The notes below the pieces were generated by a model. The model did not search any database. It was not told the origin of the DNA and was given only the letters and a program-made list of their open reading frames with translations. This document shows, piece by piece, positions 37,743-49,128 of a stretch of DNA of 64,000 bases; position 1 is the stretch's first letter; each line of letters opens with the position of its first letter. The stretch lies in NCBI RefSeq assembly GCF_000614975.1, contig NZ_BALM01000003.1, forward strand, positions 186,001 through 250,000, read 5' to 3'. Origin of the DNA: Shewanella marina JCM 15074 (GTDB lineage Bacteria; Pseudomonadota; Gammaproteobacteria; Enterobacterales; Shewanellaceae). The position numbers and the translations under genes were made by a program.

Positions 37743-38516
37743 ATGGCCGAGCAATTAAGCGCAATAAATCAATTTTTACATTGTGGAACCCCAAACTCAT
37801 GGATTGAGTATGCGTCGCAGCCCGCACAATTAACCACTTTGCTAATCGATCATTGTAACTGCGAGTTAAAGGCTGCACAGAGTGCCATTTATCTTTTAAG
37901 GCATTACGCGTTAACTGCTGAGCAAGGACGGCAACTGCAGCTGTGGGTTAAACCTTATGAACAACTTATTTACTGGCGCGATCGTGATGTTACTCAGTTT
38001 GTGGAAACAGCTAGTTTATTACATAAACAGATGCCGAAACTGAACGCACCTAATGATCCTTTTGAGCGGGTATTAGTCGAACAAATGATGTTGCTGGTGA
38101 AAGAGGAATTTCACCATTTTCAGCAAGTATTAGAAATCATGCTTAATAGGGGCATTGACTATCAAAATCTCAACGCTGGCACTTATGCCAAACAGTTGTT
38201 AAGCCAGCTGCGTACCTATGAGCCGATGCGCCTAATTGATCGATTGATTATTGGGGCATTAATTGAAGCGCGTTCATGCGAACGATTTGCTAAGTTAGCA
38301 CCGTATTTAGAGCAAGATTTATCCCGCTTTTATCAATCGCTATTGCGTTCTGAAGCACGTCACTTTCAAGATTATCTTAATTTAGCGCAATTGGTTGCTA
38401 AGCAACATCAAGTCGATAATGTTGAACAACGAATTGATGAACTGGCTGAGATAGAGGCTAGTTTAGTGGTTGCTGATGATCCGCTATTTAGATTTCACAG
38501 CGGAGTCCCTGTATAG
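37743..38516 (+). CDS. miaE: tRNA-(ms2io6A) hydroxylase MiaE
   Basis: A 257-residue di-iron monooxygenase that hydroxylates 2-methylthio-N6-isopentenyladenosine at tRNA position 37. The ligands form the ferritin-like pattern: EEFHHFQQVLEIM (about residue 121), RLIDRLIIGALIEARSCERF (about 160-180) and SEARHFQDYLNLA near 205. The ATG at 37743 follows GGCGGAAAGGAATATG, a good ribosome-binding site. A perfect short hairpin covers the stop codon. It converges with lpxH. The gene is intact. Confidence 0.93.
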   Translation: MAEQLSAINQFLHCGTPNSWIEYASQPAQLTTLLIDHCNCELKAAQSAIYLLRHYALTAEQGRQLQLWVKPYEQLIYWRDRDVTQFVETASLLHKQMPKLNAPNDPFERVLVEQMMLLVKEEFHHFQQVLEIMLNRGIDYQNLNAGTYAKQLLSQLRTYEPMRLIDRLIIGALIEARSCERFAKLAPYLEQDLSRFYQSLLRSEARHFQDYLNLAQLVAKQHQVDNVEQRIDELAEIEASLVVADDPLFRFHSGVPV

Positions 38517-38528
38517 CGCAATACAGGG
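38507..38528. other. Hairpin over the miaE stop codon
   Basis: CCCTGTAT and ATACAGGG pair perfectly over a 6-base loop. The TAG stop lies partly inside the stem. No T-run follows on either strand. Confidence 0.5.
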
Positions 38529-38555
38529 GAGATTATAATGCGCTATGTTCAAGTT

Positions 38556-39242
38556 TTACCTCATCAGGCTGATACTTAATACACTCGCTTGGTGATACCA
38601 GTCACCCACAACAATACGTTGTAAGCCATGTTGTAACTGATGGATATCAGGCCTGTGGGTATGGCCGTGGATCATTAAACTTGCGCCAGTTTGTTGCATT
38701 AATTGCTGCACCGCGTCAGATTCTACATCCATAATCTGCATGGTTTTGTTTTTATTGCTGGCTTTACTTTTTGCACGCAAGTTATTGGCAATATTAATAC
38801 GGCGTTTTTGCGGTAGATGGTTATAAATAAAACGTGCCCAAGCTTGGCTTCTAAACCATCTAAAGCGTTGGTAGGCTTTATCTAGAGTACATAAACTATC
38901 ACCGTGTAGTAACACAGTTTTAGTGCCGTATAAATCAATGACTTTGACTTCGGGCAATAGTTGCATACCACTGAGTTGAGCGTATTTTTTATTAAGTAAA
39001 AAATCACGGTTACCGTGAATATAATAAATCGGTAAATGCGCTGAAATCGCTTTTAGCTTTGCCGCAAGTTCAAGTGCAAAAGGTTCGGCAATATCATCAC
39101 CAACCCAGACTTCAAATAGATCGCCAAGAATATAGAGTGCATCGGCATCATTTAATTGGGTATCAAGAAAATGATAAAATGCTTGAGTGATATCAGGGCG
39201 ATCTGCACTTAAGTGCAGATCCCCTATAAATAATGTGCGCAT
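38556..39242 (-). CDS. lpxH: UDP-2,3-diacylglucosamine diphosphatase LpxH
   Basis: A 228-residue peripheral membrane enzyme that cuts UDP-2,3-diacylglucosamine to lipid X, the fourth step of lipid A synthesis. The calcineurin-like dimetal site is complete: GDLHL (residues 7-11), [21 protein letters not shown] and HGHTH. The start is at 39242 ([11 protein letters not shown]), not the upstream 39281 codon that would add 13 residues from inside ppiB. It lies seven bases after ppiB, so the two are probably co-transcribed. Confidence 0.95.
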   Translation of the reverse strand: MRTLFIGDLHLSADRPDITQAFYHFLDTQLNDADALYILGDLFEVWVGDDIAEPFALELAAKLKAISAHLPIYYIHGNRDFLLNKKYAQLSGMQLLPEVKVIDLYGTKTVLLHGDSLCTLDKAYQRFRWFRSQAWARFIYNHLPQKRRINIANNLRAKSKASNKNKTMQIMDVESDAVQQLMQQTGASLMIHGHTHRPDIHQLQHGLQRIVVGDWYHQASVLSISLMR

Positions 39243-39249
39243 TAAATAA

Positions 39250-39744
39250 TTATGCGTCGATAGTTGCGCTAGTGATAACAACTGCTTCTAATGGCACATC
39301 TTGATGCATACCGTTGCGACCAGTATCAACTGCTTTGATTTTGTTCACAACTTCCATGCCTTCAACAACTTTACCGAATACACAGTAGCCCCAACCTTGC
39401 ATAGATTCATTTTTAAAATCTAAGAAAGTGTTGTCATTAACGTTAATGAAAAACTGTGAAGAAGCAGAGTGTGGCGCAGATGTACGTGCCATTGCTAATG
39501 TACCAGTTACGTTTGAAAGGCCGTTGTTTGCTTCGTTTTGGATTGCATCACGAGTTGTCTTTTGTGACATATCTTCGTTGAAACCGCCGCCTTGAACCAT
39601 AAAACCATCAATTACACGGTGGAAGATAGTGCCATCAAAAAAGCCATCTTTTACATACTGCTCAAAGTTAGCTGCAGTTGCTGGTGCATTTTCATGATCA
39701 AGTTCGATCTTGATATCACCGTAGTTAGTGTGCAAAGTAATCAT
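39250..39744 (-). CDS. ppiB: Cytoplasmic peptidyl-prolyl isomerase PpiB (cyclophilin)
   Basis: A 164-residue cyclophilin that catalyses cis-trans proline isomerisation. The catalytic core is [15 protein letters not shown], with Arg in FHRV, followed by [11 protein letters not shown] and [10 protein letters not shown], the usual cyclophilin pattern. No signal peptide, so it is the cytoplasmic form. It is the first gene of a ppiB-lpxH unit and is divergent from cysS. Confidence 0.96.
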   Translation of the reverse strand: MITLHTNYGDIKIELDHENAPATAANFEQYVKDGFFDGTIFHRVIDGFMVQGGGFNEDMSQKTTRDAIQNEANNGLSNVTGTLAMARTSAPHSASSQFFINVNDNTFLDFKNESMQGWGYCVFGKVVEGMEVVNKIKAVDTGRNGMHQDVPLEAVVITSATIDA

Positions 39745-39882
39745 AATAAACCTTTTTATAAAATAGTCGGCGGATTCTAACTTATCTCAAGTTCTGCATA
39801 AAGACCTGTATTCAACTCTTATTGCCGTGATAAAATGTTTTGCATGATTTTATAACAATATGACATTAGAAAGAGAGCACTC

Positions 39883-41262
39883 ATGTTGAAGATATACAAC
39901 AGTATTAGTCGCCAAAAAGAAGAATTTAAACCCATTGAGCCCGGCAAGATCGGAATGTACGTTTGCGGCGTGACTATTTATGATCTATGTCATATTGGCC
40001 ACGGTCGTACTTTCGTCTCTTTCGATATGATCGTGCGCTACCTTCGTTACGTTGGTTATGAAGTTAACTTTCAGCGCAATATCACAGATGTTGACGATAA
40101 AATTATTAAACGTGCCAATGAAAATAATGAATCGTGTGAAGCGTTAACAGAGCGCTTAATTGGCGAGATGCACCACGATTTTGACAGCTTAAATATGATC
40201 CGTCCTGATTTTGAACCACGTGCAACTTTGCATATTCAAGAAATCATCGACATGGTGATCTTATTGATTGAGCGTGGTCATGCATATGTAGCCGCAGATG
40301 GTGACGTCTTATTCAGCGTTTCTTCATTCCCTGAATATGGCAAGTTATCAGGTCAAAACATTGAGCAACTACAAGCGGGTGCTCGTGTTGAAGTGGATGA
40401 GAATAAACGTGATCCAATGGATTTCGTGTTATGGAAAATGTCAAAGCCAGGTGAACCTACTTGGGAATCACCATGGGGCCTAGGTCGACCAGGTTGGCAC
40501 ATTGAATGTTCAGCAATGAACAGTAAGCATTTAGGAATTCATTTTGATATTCATGGTGGTGGTTCTGATCTGCAGTTCCCACATCATGAAAATGAAATTG
40601 CACAGTCTTGCTGCGCCCATGATACGCCATATGTAAATTATTGGATGCATACTGGCATGGTGATGGTTGATAAAGAGAAAATGTCTAAGTCATTAGGTAA
40701 CTTCTTTACTATCCGTGATGTGCTAGAACATTATGATCCAGAAACTGTCCGTTACTTCTTATTATCTGGCCACTACCGTAGCCAGTTAAACTATTCAGAA
40801 GATAACCTAAAGCAGGCTCGTGCGGCACTTGAACGTATGTATACCTGTATTAAAGGTTTAGACCTAACGGTTGCACCTGCTGATGCAACTAAGTATATCG
40901 AGCAGTTTAAAGCGGCAATGGATGATGATTTCAATACGCCAGAAGCATACTCAGTGCTATTTGAAATGGTGCGTGAGATTAACCGTCTTAAAACCACTGA
41001 TATGGCAGCTGCATCTGCATTAGGTGTTAGCCTTAAGCAGTTAACTGATGTATTAGGTTTATTAAGTCAAACACCAGAAGCTTTCTTACAAGGTCAGGGC
41101 AGTGATGATGAAGTCGCTGAAATTGAAGCGTTAATTGTTGAGCGTAACCGTGCCCGTGTAGAAAAAGATTGGGCTGCTGCTGACGTAGCACGTGATCGTT
41201 TAAATGAGCTAGGTGTTGTGCTTGAAGATGGTGCTAATGGCACTACTTGGCGTAAAAAGTAA
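39883..41262 (+). CDS. cysS: Cysteinyl-tRNA synthetase
   Basis: A 459-residue class Ia synthetase charging tRNA-Cys. HIGH is at 37-40 ([11 protein letters not shown]) and KMSKS near 270 ([12 protein letters not shown]). Zinc is held by Cys28 together with the Cys/His/Glu ligands in WHIECSAM and HHENEIAQS. The rest is the C-terminal helical anticodon domain. The ATG at 39883 follows GAAAGAGAGCACTC. A shared terminator separates it from folD. Confidence 0.96.
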   Translation: MLKIYNSISRQKEEFKPIEPGKIGMYVCGVTIYDLCHIGHGRTFVSFDMIVRYLRYVGYEVNFQRNITDVDDKIIKRANENNESCEALTERLIGEMHHDFDSLNMIRPDFEPRATLHIQEIIDMVILLIERGHAYVAADGDVLFSVSSFPEYGKLSGQNIEQLQAGARVEVDENKRDPMDFVLWKMSKPGEPTWESPWGLGRPGWHIECSAMNSKHLGIHFDIHGGGSDLQFPHHENEIAQSCCAHDTPYVNYWMHTGMVMVDKEKMSKSLGNFFTIRDVLEHYDPETVRYFLLSGHYRSQLNYSEDNLKQARAALERMYTCIKGLDLTVAPADATKYIEQFKAAMDDDFNTPEAYSVLFEMVREINRLKTTDMAAASALGVSLKQLTDVLGLLSQTPEAFLQGQGSDDEVAEIEALIVERNRARVEKDWAAADVARDRLNELGVVLEDGANGTTWRKK

Positions 41263-41280
41263 TTTCTGATTAATGCCAAT

Positions 41281-41310
41281 AAAAATGCCTGCATCACGCA
41301 GGCATTTTTT
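41281..41310 (+). terminator. Bidirectional terminator between cysS and folD
   Basis: Stem AAAAATGCCTGC / GCAGGCATTTTT with loop ATCAC. Confidence 0.88.
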
Positions 41311-41327
41311 ATTTATACATTTATCGA

Positions 41328-42197
41328 TTAAGCGTGAGGCAATTTATCGTGATATTGCTCAGCAGCGTATAAAGTATTTTCAAGCAAGCTAGCGATGGTC
41401 ATTGGTCCCACTCCACCTGGTACAGGAGTAATATGACTGGCGTGCTCTGCTGCAAGGTCAAATTCAACATCACCCACAAGTGAACCATCGTCTAATCGAT
41501 TAATACCCACATCAATCACAATTGCGCCAGGTTTAATCCATTCACCTTTAATAAATCCTGGGCGACCTACTGCGGCGACCACTAAGTCTGCATTGCGCAC
41601 TTTAGTTTCTAAATTCTGGGTAAAGCGGTGACAGACAGTTGTGGTACAACCTGCTAATAACAGCTCTAATCCCATTGGGCGGCCAACAATATTAGATGCT
41701 CCAACTACAAGCGCATCTAAGCCGTGTAGATCGACACCAGTAGAATTAAGTAAAGTGATCACACCTTTTGGCGTACATGGGCGTAGAACAGGTGTTTTTT
41801 GCGCTAAACGACCGATATTGTATGGATGAAAACCATCGACATCTTTATCAGGGCGAATTTTTTCAATCACTTTGGCGTCTTCGATATGGCTTGGTAATGG
41901 TAATTGCACCAAAATACCATCGATTGAGTCATCGTGATTACACTCATCAATTAATGCTAATAACTCAGCTTCAGAAGTGTCTATTGGTAAATCAAATGAG
42001 CTTGAAATAAAGCCGATCTCTTCACAAGCTTTACGTTTACTTCTGACGTATACCTGTGACGCAGGATTACTGCCAACAAGAATTACGGCCAAACCTGGCG
42101 CTCTTAATCCTTGTTCAATTCTTGCTGCTACTTTTTGTTTTAGTTGTTGTCGAATGGCGGCGGCGATAGCCTTGCCATCGATGATTTGAGCTGTCAT
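41328..42197 (-). CDS. folD: Bifunctional methylenetetrahydrofolate dehydrogenase/cyclohydrolase FolD
   Basis: A 289-residue enzyme interconverting 5,10-methylene- and 10-formyl-tetrahydrofolate, with NADP-linked and hydrolytic activities. Family marks are [13 protein letters not shown] (catalytic Lys), [13 protein letters not shown], the nucleotide-binding [13 protein letters not shown] and the C-terminal [13 protein letters not shown]. The start is the ATG at 42197. Standard length, intact, divergent from the tRNA cluster. Confidence 0.96.
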   Translation of the reverse strand: MTAQIIDGKAIAAAIRQQLKQKVAARIEQGLRAPGLAVILVGSNPASQVYVRSKRKACEEIGFISSSFDLPIDTSEAELLALIDECNHDDSIDGILVQLPLPSHIEDAKVIEKIRPDKDVDGFHPYNIGRLAQKTPVLRPCTPKGVITLLNSTGVDLHGLDALVVGASNIVGRPMGLELLLAGCTTTVCHRFTQNLETKVRNADLVVAAVGRPGFIKGEWIKPGAIVIDVGINRLDDGSLVGDVEFDLAAEHASHITPVPGGVGPMTIASLLENTLYAAEQYHDKLPHA

Positions 42198-42401
42198 GTG
42201 ATTAAGCTATCCTTTTAATACGGCGAAAAACGCCATTACTTTAACACTGCAAAGATAAACTGTCATGATTAACAAGAGTGGATTGTTAATTCTTTAATAT
42301 GGAAATTGTGGTAGAAATAAATGTGTTAGCGTAATTAATATGCATTACTGCTATGGTTAGACGCTAAAATAATCAGTTGACCGCCATTTATAAAAAAACC
42401 G

Positions 42402-42430
42402 TTGACGAAGGTCACATGAGATTATAAGAT
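42402..42430 (+). promoter_or_regulatory. Sigma-70 promoter of the tRNA cluster
   Basis: TTGACG (-35), 17 bases, TAAGAT (-10), then a TCGCTCCGTTCTC stretch, about 50 bases before tRNA-Pro. TATAAG is an overlapping alternative -10 with a 15-base spacer. Confidence 0.65.
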
Positions 42431-42481
42431 TCGCTCCGTTCTCAACGAGGCAGTTTAATTAAACTCTTGTTAAGAGTGACT

Positions 42482-42558
<77 letters not shown>

Positions 42559-42615
42559 TATTTTAAAGTGATGCAAACGCGTCATAATTTAAGCAGGATT
42601 TGTAAATTAAATTCT

Positions 42616-42692
42616 GCGCCCGTAGCTCAGTTGGATAGAGCACCCGCCTTCTAAGCGGGTGGCCGCAGGTTCGAATCCTGCCGGGCGTACCA
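42616..42692 (+). tRNA. tRNA-Arg (anticodon TCT)
   Basis: A 77-base cloverleaf. Acceptor GCGCCCG pairs with CGGGCGT (one G.T pair at the end) plus CCA. The anticodon arm is CCCGC-CTTCTAA-GCGGG, reading AGA. It follows tRNA-Pro by 57 bases. Confidence 0.95.
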
Positions 42693-42700
42693 TTTTCAGT

Positions 42701-42777
42701 GGTGATTGTAGCTCAGTTGGTAGAGTCCCGGATTGTGATTCCGGTTGTCGTGGGTTCGAACCCCATCAGTCACCCCA
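42701..42777 (+). tRNA. tRNA-His (anticodon GTG)
   Basis: The extra 5' G(-1) typical of tRNA-His is encoded opposite C73. The acceptor is GTGATTG / CAGTCAC with one T.G pair. The anticodon loop TTGTGAT reads CAC/CAT, and CCA is encoded. It is nine bases after tRNA-Arg. Confidence 0.95.
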
Positions 42778-42796
42778 TTCTTTATTAAGAAGTATA

Positions 42797-42822
42797 AAAG
42801 CGACCTCTGGTCGCTTTTTTTA
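42797..42822 (+). terminator. Terminator of the tRNA cluster
   Basis: Stem AAAAGCGACC / GGTCGCTTTT with loop TCT, then TTTA. Confidence 0.88.
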
Positions 42823-43029
42823 CGTCCGAAATTCCAATATTGCCCCTCGACTCCGCTGATAACGCTGGCTATAATGTCGCGTCTTGATGGCGGTTAATGT
42901 ATAAAGACCGATGTAACTTATCTGTAGATGAGATAGCATGTGCGTCAAATTAAAAATCAAGAAACGAATACCTAATAGTTGAATTGTCGACTATTACAAA
43001 GGACGTTAGACATATTTCGAGGTAAAACA

Positions 43030-44334
43030 ATGCAAGTTTCTGTTGAAACAACTCAGGGCCTAGAGCGTCGCCTAACTATTTCTGTTCCAGTTGAGCAGAT
43101 CGAAAACCAAGTTAAAGAAAGCCTAAAGCAGGAAGCAAAGCGTGCTCGTATTCCTGGTTTCCGTCCTGGTAAAGTACCAGTTAGCGTAATCGAGAAGCGT
43201 TATGGCGCAGCTATTCGTCAAGAAATCATGGGCGAAGTAATGCAACGTAACTTCATCGAAGCTATCGTAGCTGAGAAGTTAAACCCAGCTGGCGCTCCTA
43301 CTTTTGTTCCTGGTGAAGCAAAAGAAGAGAACTTTGAATTCGTAGCAACTTTTGAAATTTACCCAGAAGTTGAGCTAAAAGGTCTAGACGCAATTGAAGT
43401 TGAACAGCCTAAAGCTGAAGTTCAAGATGCTGATCTAGATACAATGATCGAAACGCTACGTAAGCAACACGCAACTTTCGAAGTTGTTGAGCGTGAAGCG
43501 CAAGATGGCGACAAAGTGAAGATGGACTTTGTTGGTAGTGTAGATGGCGAAGAGTTTGAAGGTGGCAAGGCTGAAGGCTTTGAACTTCAAATGGGTAGCG
43601 GTCGTATGATCCCAGGTTTTGAAGCTGGTATCCTAGGTCACAAAGCAGGTGAAGCGTTCGAAATCGACGTAACTTTCCCTGAAGAGTACCACTCAGAAGA
43701 GCTAAAAGGTAAAGCTGCTAAGTTCGCTATCACGCTAACTGAAGTTCAAGCTGCTAACCTACCAGAAGTGACTGACGAGTTCGCGACTTTATTCGGTATC
43801 ACTGAAGGTGGTGTTGAAGGTCTTAAAGCTGAAATCCGTAAGAACATGACTCGTGAACTTGAGCAAGCGTTAAAAGCTAACGTGAAAGAGCAAGTAATCG
43901 AAGGTCTAATCGCTAACAACGAAATGGAAATTCCACAAGCGTTGATCGATGGCGAAGTAAATGTTCTACGTCAGCAAGCAATGCAGCGTTTTGGTAACCA
44001 AGGTACTAACATGCCTGAACTACCAGCTGAATTATTCACTGAGCAAGCTATCCGTCGCGTTAAAGTAGGTCTACTACTTGGCGAAGTGATCAAAGCAAAT
44101 GAATTAAAAGCTGATGACGAGCGCGTACAGGCGATGATCGAATCTATGGCTTCTGCATACGAAGATCCAAAAGAAGTGATCGAATACTACAATGCAAATC
44201 AAGAGTTAATGCAGAACATGCGTAACGTAGCTCTTGAAGAGCAAGCGATTGAAGCTGTATTAAAAGCTGCTAAAGTAACTGAAAAAGAAGTTGCTTTTGA
44301 AGAATTTATGAACAAAGCTACAGGTCGTGCATAA
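43030..44334 (+). CDS. tig: Trigger factor, ribosome-bound chaperone
   Basis: A 434-residue chaperone with peptidyl-prolyl isomerase activity that meets nascent chains at the ribosome exit. Its ribosome-binding part carries GFRPGKVP (residues 43-50, the GFRxGxxP signature). The FKBP-type domain follows, about 150-245 ([20 protein letters not shown]), then the helical chaperone arms. The start at 43030 follows GAGGTAAAAC; an upstream in-frame codon at 42979 is not supported. First gene of the tig-clpP-clpX-lon cluster, with its own strong terminator before clpP. Confidence 0.95.
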   Translation: MQVSVETTQGLERRLTISVPVEQIENQVKESLKQEAKRARIPGFRPGKVPVSVIEKRYGAAIRQEIMGEVMQRNFIEAIVAEKLNPAGAPTFVPGEAKEENFEFVATFEIYPEVELKGLDAIEVEQPKAEVQDADLDTMIETLRKQHATFEVVEREAQDGDKVKMDFVGSVDGEEFEGGKAEGFELQMGSGRMIPGFEAGILGHKAGEAFEIDVTFPEEYHSEELKGKAAKFAITLTEVQAANLPEVTDEFATLFGITEGGVEGLKAEIRKNMTRELEQALKANVKEQVIEGLIANNEMEIPQALIDGEVNVLRQQAMQRFGNQGTNMPELPAELFTEQAIRRVKVGLLLGEVIKANELKADDERVQAMIESMASAYEDPKEVIEYYNANQELMQNMRNVALEEQAIEAVLKAAKVTEKEVAFEEFMNKATGRA

Positions 44335-44372
44335 GCTAAGCTTGACTTAGCTGGCAGTTAGCCATTTATAAT

Positions 44373-44408
44373 GCTCGTATGAGGTTCCTCATACGAGCCA
44401 TTTTTTTT
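44373..44408 (+). terminator. Terminator between tig and clpP
   Basis: Perfect 12-bp stem GCTCGTATGAGG / CCTCATACGAGC with a 2-base loop, followed by CATTTTTTTT. Confidence 0.88.
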
Positions 44409-44426
44409 ATTTAGGGATTATAAAAA

Positions 44427-45038
44427 ATGCAAAATGCACCAGAATCAGTACTCAATGCATTAGTACCCATGGTGGTTGAACAAACCTCTAAAGGTGAACG
44501 CTCTTACGATATTTACTCTCGTTTATTAAAAGAGCGTGTGATTTTCTTGGTTGGTCAAGTTGAAGAGCATATGGCTAATCTGATTGTTGCGCAGTTATTG
44601 TTTCTTGAGTCAGAAAGTCCAGATAAGGATATCTATCTATATATTAACTCGCCAGGTGGTTCTGTGACTGCAGGTATGGCGATTTATGATACTATGCAGT
44701 TTATTAAGCCAAACGTCAGTACAGTATGTATTGGCCAAGCAGCAAGCATGGGTGCATTCCTACTTGCAGGTGGCGCTAAAGGTAAGCGTCATTGTCTACC
44801 AAACTCACGTGTGATGATCCATCAGCCACTAGGTGGCTTCCAAGGTCAAGCATCAGATATTGCGATTCATGCGCAAGAGATTCTAGGCATTAAACAAAAA
44901 TTAAATGAAATGTTAGCTGAGCATTGTGGTCAACCACTTGATGTGATTGAGCGCGATACTGATCGTGATAACTTTATGAGTGCACAACAAGCCATGGATT
45001 ATGGCCTAGTTGACTCAGTAATGACCAAACGAAGCTGA
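44427..45038 (+). CDS. clpP: ATP-dependent Clp protease proteolytic subunit ClpP
   Basis: A 203-residue serine peptidase that assembles as a double heptamer with ClpX or ClpA. The catalytic triad is visible: Ser107 in GQAASMGAF, His132 in MIHQPLGG and Asp181 in DRDN. The short N-terminal propeptide region is present. clpX starts 59 bases downstream on the same strand, and the two are normally one operon. Confidence 0.97.
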   Translation: MQNAPESVLNALVPMVVEQTSKGERSYDIYSRLLKERVIFLVGQVEEHMANLIVAQLLFLESESPDKDIYLYINSPGGSVTAGMAIYDTMQFIKPNVSTVCIGQAASMGAFLLAGGAKGKRHCLPNSRVMIHQPLGGFQGQASDIAIHAQEILGIKQKLNEMLAEHCGQPLDVIERDTDRDNFMSAQQAMDYGLVDSVMTKRS

Positions 45039-45097
45039 TTTTTAAACTTGTCTGAGCTATGCTCAGACAAGTAGCAGACGGTTTAAGAGGTAAGTAA

Positions 45098-46375
45098 ATG
45101 GGCGACAATAAAAGTAACAGTGACGGCAAATTGCTGTACTGCTCTTTTTGTGGAAAGAGCCAGCATGAAGTAAGAAAACTGATTGCAGGTCCTTCAGTGT
45201 ATGTATGCGATGAATGTGTTGAGCTATGTAATGACATCATTCGTGAAGAAATAAAAGAGATTTCGCCTAAGCGTGATCAAGATAAATTACCTACGCCGCA
45301 TGAGCTTCGAGCACATCTTGATGATTATGTGATTGGTCAAGACCAAGCTAAAAAAGTATTAGCTGTTGCTGTTTATAACCATTATAAGCGTTTGCGTAAT
45401 GGCGTCCCTAAAGAGGGTGTCGAGCTTGGTAAAAGTAACATCTTGTTAATTGGTCCTACTGGTAGTGGTAAAACATTGCTAGCAGAAACATTAGCGCGTT
45501 TTCTTGATGTGCCATTCACTATGGCCGATGCAACTACATTAACTGAAGCCGGTTATGTGGGTGAAGATGTTGAAAACATCATTCAGAAATTACTGCAAAA
45601 GTGTGATTACGATGTAGAAAAAGCCCAACGTGGTATTGTTTATATCGATGAAATCGACAAAATTAGCCGTAAGTCTGATAACCCATCAATTACTCGTGAT
45701 GTATCGGGTGAAGGCGTTCAGCAAGCATTATTAAAACTGATTGAAGGTACGATTGCGGCTGTTCCACCTCAAGGTGGCCGTAAGCATCCTCAACAAGAGT
45801 TTTTACAAGTAGATACCTCAAAGATATTATTTATTTGTGGTGGTGCATTTGCAGGCCTTGAAAAGGTGATTGAGCAACGTGCTCATGTAGGTACAGGTAT
45901 TGGTTTTGGCGCGCTAGTAAAAGGCGAACAAGATAAAGCCACTATTTCTGATACATTGTTACAAGTAGAGCCTGAAGATTTAGTTAAATTCGGTCTGATC
46001 CCTGAGTTTATTGGTCGTCTACCTGTTGTCGCAACGTTAACAGAATTAGATGAAGAAGCTTTAGTACAGATCTTATCAGAGCCAAAGAACGCGATTACTA
46101 AGCAGTTTGCTGCATTATTCGAAATGGAAGGCGTAGAGCTTGAATTCCGTGAAGATGCATTAAAAGCGATTGCACATAAAGCAATGACGCGTAAAACGGG
46201 TGCTCGTGGTCTACGTTCAATCGTAGAAGGTATTCTGTTAGATACTATGTACGACTTACCTTCTGTTGAAGGTGTCAATAAAGCGGTTGTTGATGAGTCA
46301 GTGGTAAAAGGTGAATCATCACCTATATTGATCTATGACAATACAGATAACCAAGCCGTATCAGGTGAACAATAA
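45098..46375 (+). CDS. clpX: ClpXP unfoldase subunit ClpX
   Basis: A 425-residue AAA+ unfoldase that feeds tagged substrates to ClpP. An N-terminal C4 zinc domain (CSFCGKS at 15-21, later CDECVELC) binds adaptors. The AAA+ core has Walker A GPTGSGKT, Walker B VYIDEIDK, a pore loop (GYVGEDVE) and sensor II in [11 protein letters not shown]. The ClpP-docking loop (IGFGAL) is present. Standard length and intact. A terminator follows. Confidence 0.97.
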   Translation: MGDNKSNSDGKLLYCSFCGKSQHEVRKLIAGPSVYVCDECVELCNDIIREEIKEISPKRDQDKLPTPHELRAHLDDYVIGQDQAKKVLAVAVYNHYKRLRNGVPKEGVELGKSNILLIGPTGSGKTLLAETLARFLDVPFTMADATTLTEAGYVGEDVENIIQKLLQKCDYDVEKAQRGIVYIDEIDKISRKSDNPSITRDVSGEGVQQALLKLIEGTIAAVPPQGGRKHPQQEFLQVDTSKILFICGGAFAGLEKVIEQRAHVGTGIGFGALVKGEQDKATISDTLLQVEPEDLVKFGLIPEFIGRLPVVATLTELDEEALVQILSEPKNAITKQFAALFEMEGVELEFREDALKAIAHKAMTRKTGARGLRSIVEGILLDTMYDLPSVEGVNKAVVDESVVKGESSPILIYDNTDNQAVSGEQ

Positions 46376-46404
46376 ATAATCGACTGATTATTGATTTGAT
46401 AAAT

Positions 46405-46434
46405 AAGGAGCCATATCGGCTCCTTTTTTTATGT
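46405..46434 (+). terminator. Terminator after clpX
   Basis: Stem AAGGAGCC / GGCTCCTT with loop ATATC, then TTTTTT. Confidence 0.85.
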
Positions 46435-46440
46435 TAGCTA

Positions 46441-46467
46441 TTGAAACCACGCCGTTTGCCCCAATAT
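46441..46467 (+). promoter_or_regulatory. Heat-shock (sigma-32) promoter of lon
   Basis: TTGAAA at 46441-46446, 12 bases, then CCCCAATAT at 46459-46467. This matches the sigma-32 consensus (CTTGAAA ... CCCCATNT) well, 40 bases before the lon start. Confidence 0.65.
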
Positions 46468-46508
46468 ACTCAGACAGTAATCCATAATTCATCACACGGA
46501 ATCGAGCT

Positions 46509-48866
46509 ATGACCATAGAGCGTGAAGCGCGAGTCGAATTACCAGTACTGCCACTGCGAGACGTGGTAGTTTACCCTCATATGGTAATTCCGTTATTTGT
46601 TGGACGGGAAAAGTCTATCCGTTGTCTAGAAAGCGCAATGGAACAGGACAAACAAATCATTTTAGTGGCTCAGCGTGATGCTGAGTTAGAAGAGCCTGGC
46701 ATCGATGAGATTTTCGATGTGGGTACACTAGCGTCTATTTTACAATTATTAAAACTGCCTGACGGTACGGTAAAAGTGTTAGTGGAAGGTGGTCAACGAG
46801 TACGCATTGAACGTTATGTTCAAGAGGATGAGTACTTTGTTGCTATTGCCGAGAAACTAGAACCTGAAGAGTCTCTTGTTGAAAAAGAGGAAGAAGTACT
46901 CGTACGTTCTGCAATTGATCAGTTTGAAGGCTACATTAAGCTGAATAAAAAGATCCCACCAGAAGTATTAACTTCGCTAACAGGGATTGAAGAAGCTGCG
47001 CGTTTAGCCGATACCATGGCGGCACATATGCCGCTTAAGCTTGAAGACAAGCAATCTGTACTAGAGATGGTCAACGTTGGTGAACGTCTCGAGTATTTAA
47101 TGGCGATGATGGAAGGCGAAATCGACTTATTACAAGTTGAAAAACGTATTCGTACTCGTGTTAAAAAGCAGATGGAAAAGAGTCAGCGTGAGTACTATCT
47201 GAATGAGCAAATGAAAGCGATTCAGAAAGAACTTGGTGATCTTGATGAAACCCATGACGAATTTGAAGGCTTAGGTCGTAAGATTGAAGAAGCGGGTATG
47301 CCTCAAGAGGCAAAAGAGAAAGCTGAAGCTGAATTAAACAAATTAAAAATGATGTCGCCAATGTCTGCTGAAGCTACGGTAGTACGTAGTTATGTTGATT
47401 GGATGACATCAGTGCCATGGAAGCAACGCAGTAAAATTAAGCGTGACTTAGCGAAGGCGCAAGAAGTGTTAGATACCGACCATTTTGGCCTTGAAAAGGT
47501 TAAAGAGCGTATTTTAGAGTATCTCGCAGTACAAAGCCGCGTTAAGCAACTTAAAGGTCCTATTCTTTGTTTAGTGGGCCCACCAGGTGTAGGTAAAACC
47601 TCGCTTGGCCAATCCATTGCGAAAGCGACAGGCCGTAAGTATGTACGTGTTGCTCTAGGTGGCGTACGTGATGAAGCTGAAATCCGTGGTCATCGCCGCA
47701 CTTATATCGGTTCTATGCCGGGTAAAATTATTCAGAAAATGGCAAAAGTGGGTGTTAAAAACCCATTATTCCTATTAGATGAAATCGATAAAATGAGTTC
47801 TGATATGCGTGGTGATCCATCATCAGCATTACTTGAGGTGTTAGACCCTGAACAGAACGCAACATTTAGCGATCACTACCTAGAAGTGGATTATGATTTA
47901 TCAGATGTGATGTTTGTTGCCACATCAAACTCGATGAATATCCCAGGTCCATTATTAGACCGTATGGAAGTGATCCGTTTATCAGGCTATACCGAAGATG
48001 AAAAGCTTAACATTGCTAAGCAGCACTTGTTGACCAAGCAAGTTGAGCGCAATGGCTTGAAGCCGTCAGAAATTACGGTTGAAGACAGTGCAATATTAGG
48101 CATTATTCGTTATTACACTCGTGAAGCGGGTGTGCGTGCTTTAGAGCGTGAGTTATCTAAGATTTGTCGTAAAGTGGTTAAACAAATCATGTTAGATAAA
48201 TCACTTAAGTCAATTACAGTAAATCAAGAGAACCTTAAATCATTCCTTGGTGTACAACGTTTTGACTTTGGTAAAGCTGAGTCTCATAACCAAGTGGGTC
48301 AAGTCACTGGTTTAGCATGGACTGAGGTCGGCGGTGAGTTATTGACTATCGAATCAACATCCGTGGCGGGTAAAGGTAAGTTAACTTATACCGGTTCACT
48401 GGGTGATGTGATGCAAGAGTCTATTCAAGCAGCATTAACCGTTGTGAGAGCGCGTGCAGACCAATTAGGCATTAATAGCGACTTCTATGAGAAGCGTGAT
48501 ATTCACGTGCATGTGCCTGAAGGTGCGACCCCTAAAGATGGTCCATCAGCAGGTGCAGCAATGTGTACTGCTTTAGTGTCAACATTAACCGGTAATCCGG
48601 TACGTGCTGATGTGGCGATGACAGGTGAAATTACCCTTCGTGGTGAAGTATTACCTATTGGTGGCTTGAAAGAAAAGTTACTGGCAGCTCACCGCGGTGG
48701 TATAAAAGTTGTGCTAATTCCTAAAGAGAATGAGCGCGACTTGGAAGAAATTCCACAAAATGTCATTGCTGATTTACAAATTCACGCAGTGCAGTGGATT
48801 GATGAAGTGTTAAAACTGGCGTTAGAACGACCAGTGGAAGGCTTCGAAGTCGTCAAAAACATGTGA
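46509..48866 (+). CDS. lon: ATP-dependent protease Lon
   Basis: A 785-residue AAA+ serine protease that degrades damaged and regulatory proteins. The N-terminal substrate-binding domain starts [20 protein letters not shown]. The ATPase has Walker A GPPGVGKT (about 355-362) and Walker B LFLLDEID. The protease domain has the Ser-Lys dyad, with Ser in [10 protein letters not shown] near residue 680. Length matches the usual 784. A sigma-32-like promoter precedes it. It is followed by hupB, as in many gammaproteobacteria. Confidence 0.97.
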   Translation: MTIEREARVELPVLPLRDVVVYPHMVIPLFVGREKSIRCLESAMEQDKQIILVAQRDAELEEPGIDEIFDVGTLASILQLLKLPDGTVKVLVEGGQRVRIERYVQEDEYFVAIAEKLEPEESLVEKEEEVLVRSAIDQFEGYIKLNKKIPPEVLTSLTGIEEAARLADTMAAHMPLKLEDKQSVLEMVNVGERLEYLMAMMEGEIDLLQVEKRIRTRVKKQMEKSQREYYLNEQMKAIQKELGDLDETHDEFEGLGRKIEEAGMPQEAKEKAEAELNKLKMMSPMSAEATVVRSYVDWMTSVPWKQRSKIKRDLAKAQEVLDTDHFGLEKVKERILEYLAVQSRVKQLKGPILCLVGPPGVGKTSLGQSIAKATGRKYVRVALGGVRDEAEIRGHRRTYIGSMPGKIIQKMAKVGVKNPLFLLDEIDKMSSDMRGDPSSALLEVLDPEQNATFSDHYLEVDYDLSDVMFVATSNSMNIPGPLLDRMEVIRLSGYTEDEKLNIAKQHLLTKQVERNGLKPSEITVEDSAILGIIRYYTREAGVRALERELSKICRKVVKQIMLDKSLKSITVNQENLKSFLGVQRFDFGKAESHNQVGQVTGLAWTEVGGELLTIESTSVAGKGKLTYTGSLGDVMQESIQAALTVVRARADQLGINSDFYEKRDIHVHVPEGATPKDGPSAGAAMCTALVSTLTGNPVRADVAMTGEITLRGEVLPIGGLKEKLLAAHRGGIKVVLIPKENERDLEEIPQNVIADLQIHAVQWIDEVLKLALERPVEGFEVVKNM

Positions 48867-48903
48867 TCAAGCAAGAAATTAGACTATTTTTGTAAAAAAA
48901 TGC

Positions 48904-48930
48904 AAAAAAGGGGCTTAACAAAGCCCCTAG
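48904..48930 (-). terminator. Terminator-like hairpin facing the minus strand after lon
   Basis: GGGGCTT and AAGCCCC form a perfect 7-bp stem with loop ACA(A). The A-rich side is upstream, so the T-run lies on the minus strand (TTTTTTGCATTTTTTT). No minus-strand gene is visible in this area. Confidence 0.4.
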
Positions 48931-49128
48931 CTGTGGTAGCCTAAGTCACGTGGATTGCCAGTCGGCCTAGAGCCCTTGTTGTGACTGGTTTTTAGAATAT
49001 ATAAATTTAATTTTTTGGTTTTCAAACTCAGCTTGCACTTTTTTAGCAAGCTTGTTATAAAAGCCTCCGCATACCGCTCTATATATGGATTTGGTTGCGG
49101 TGCGAAAATTTACATTCAAGGGGATGAC

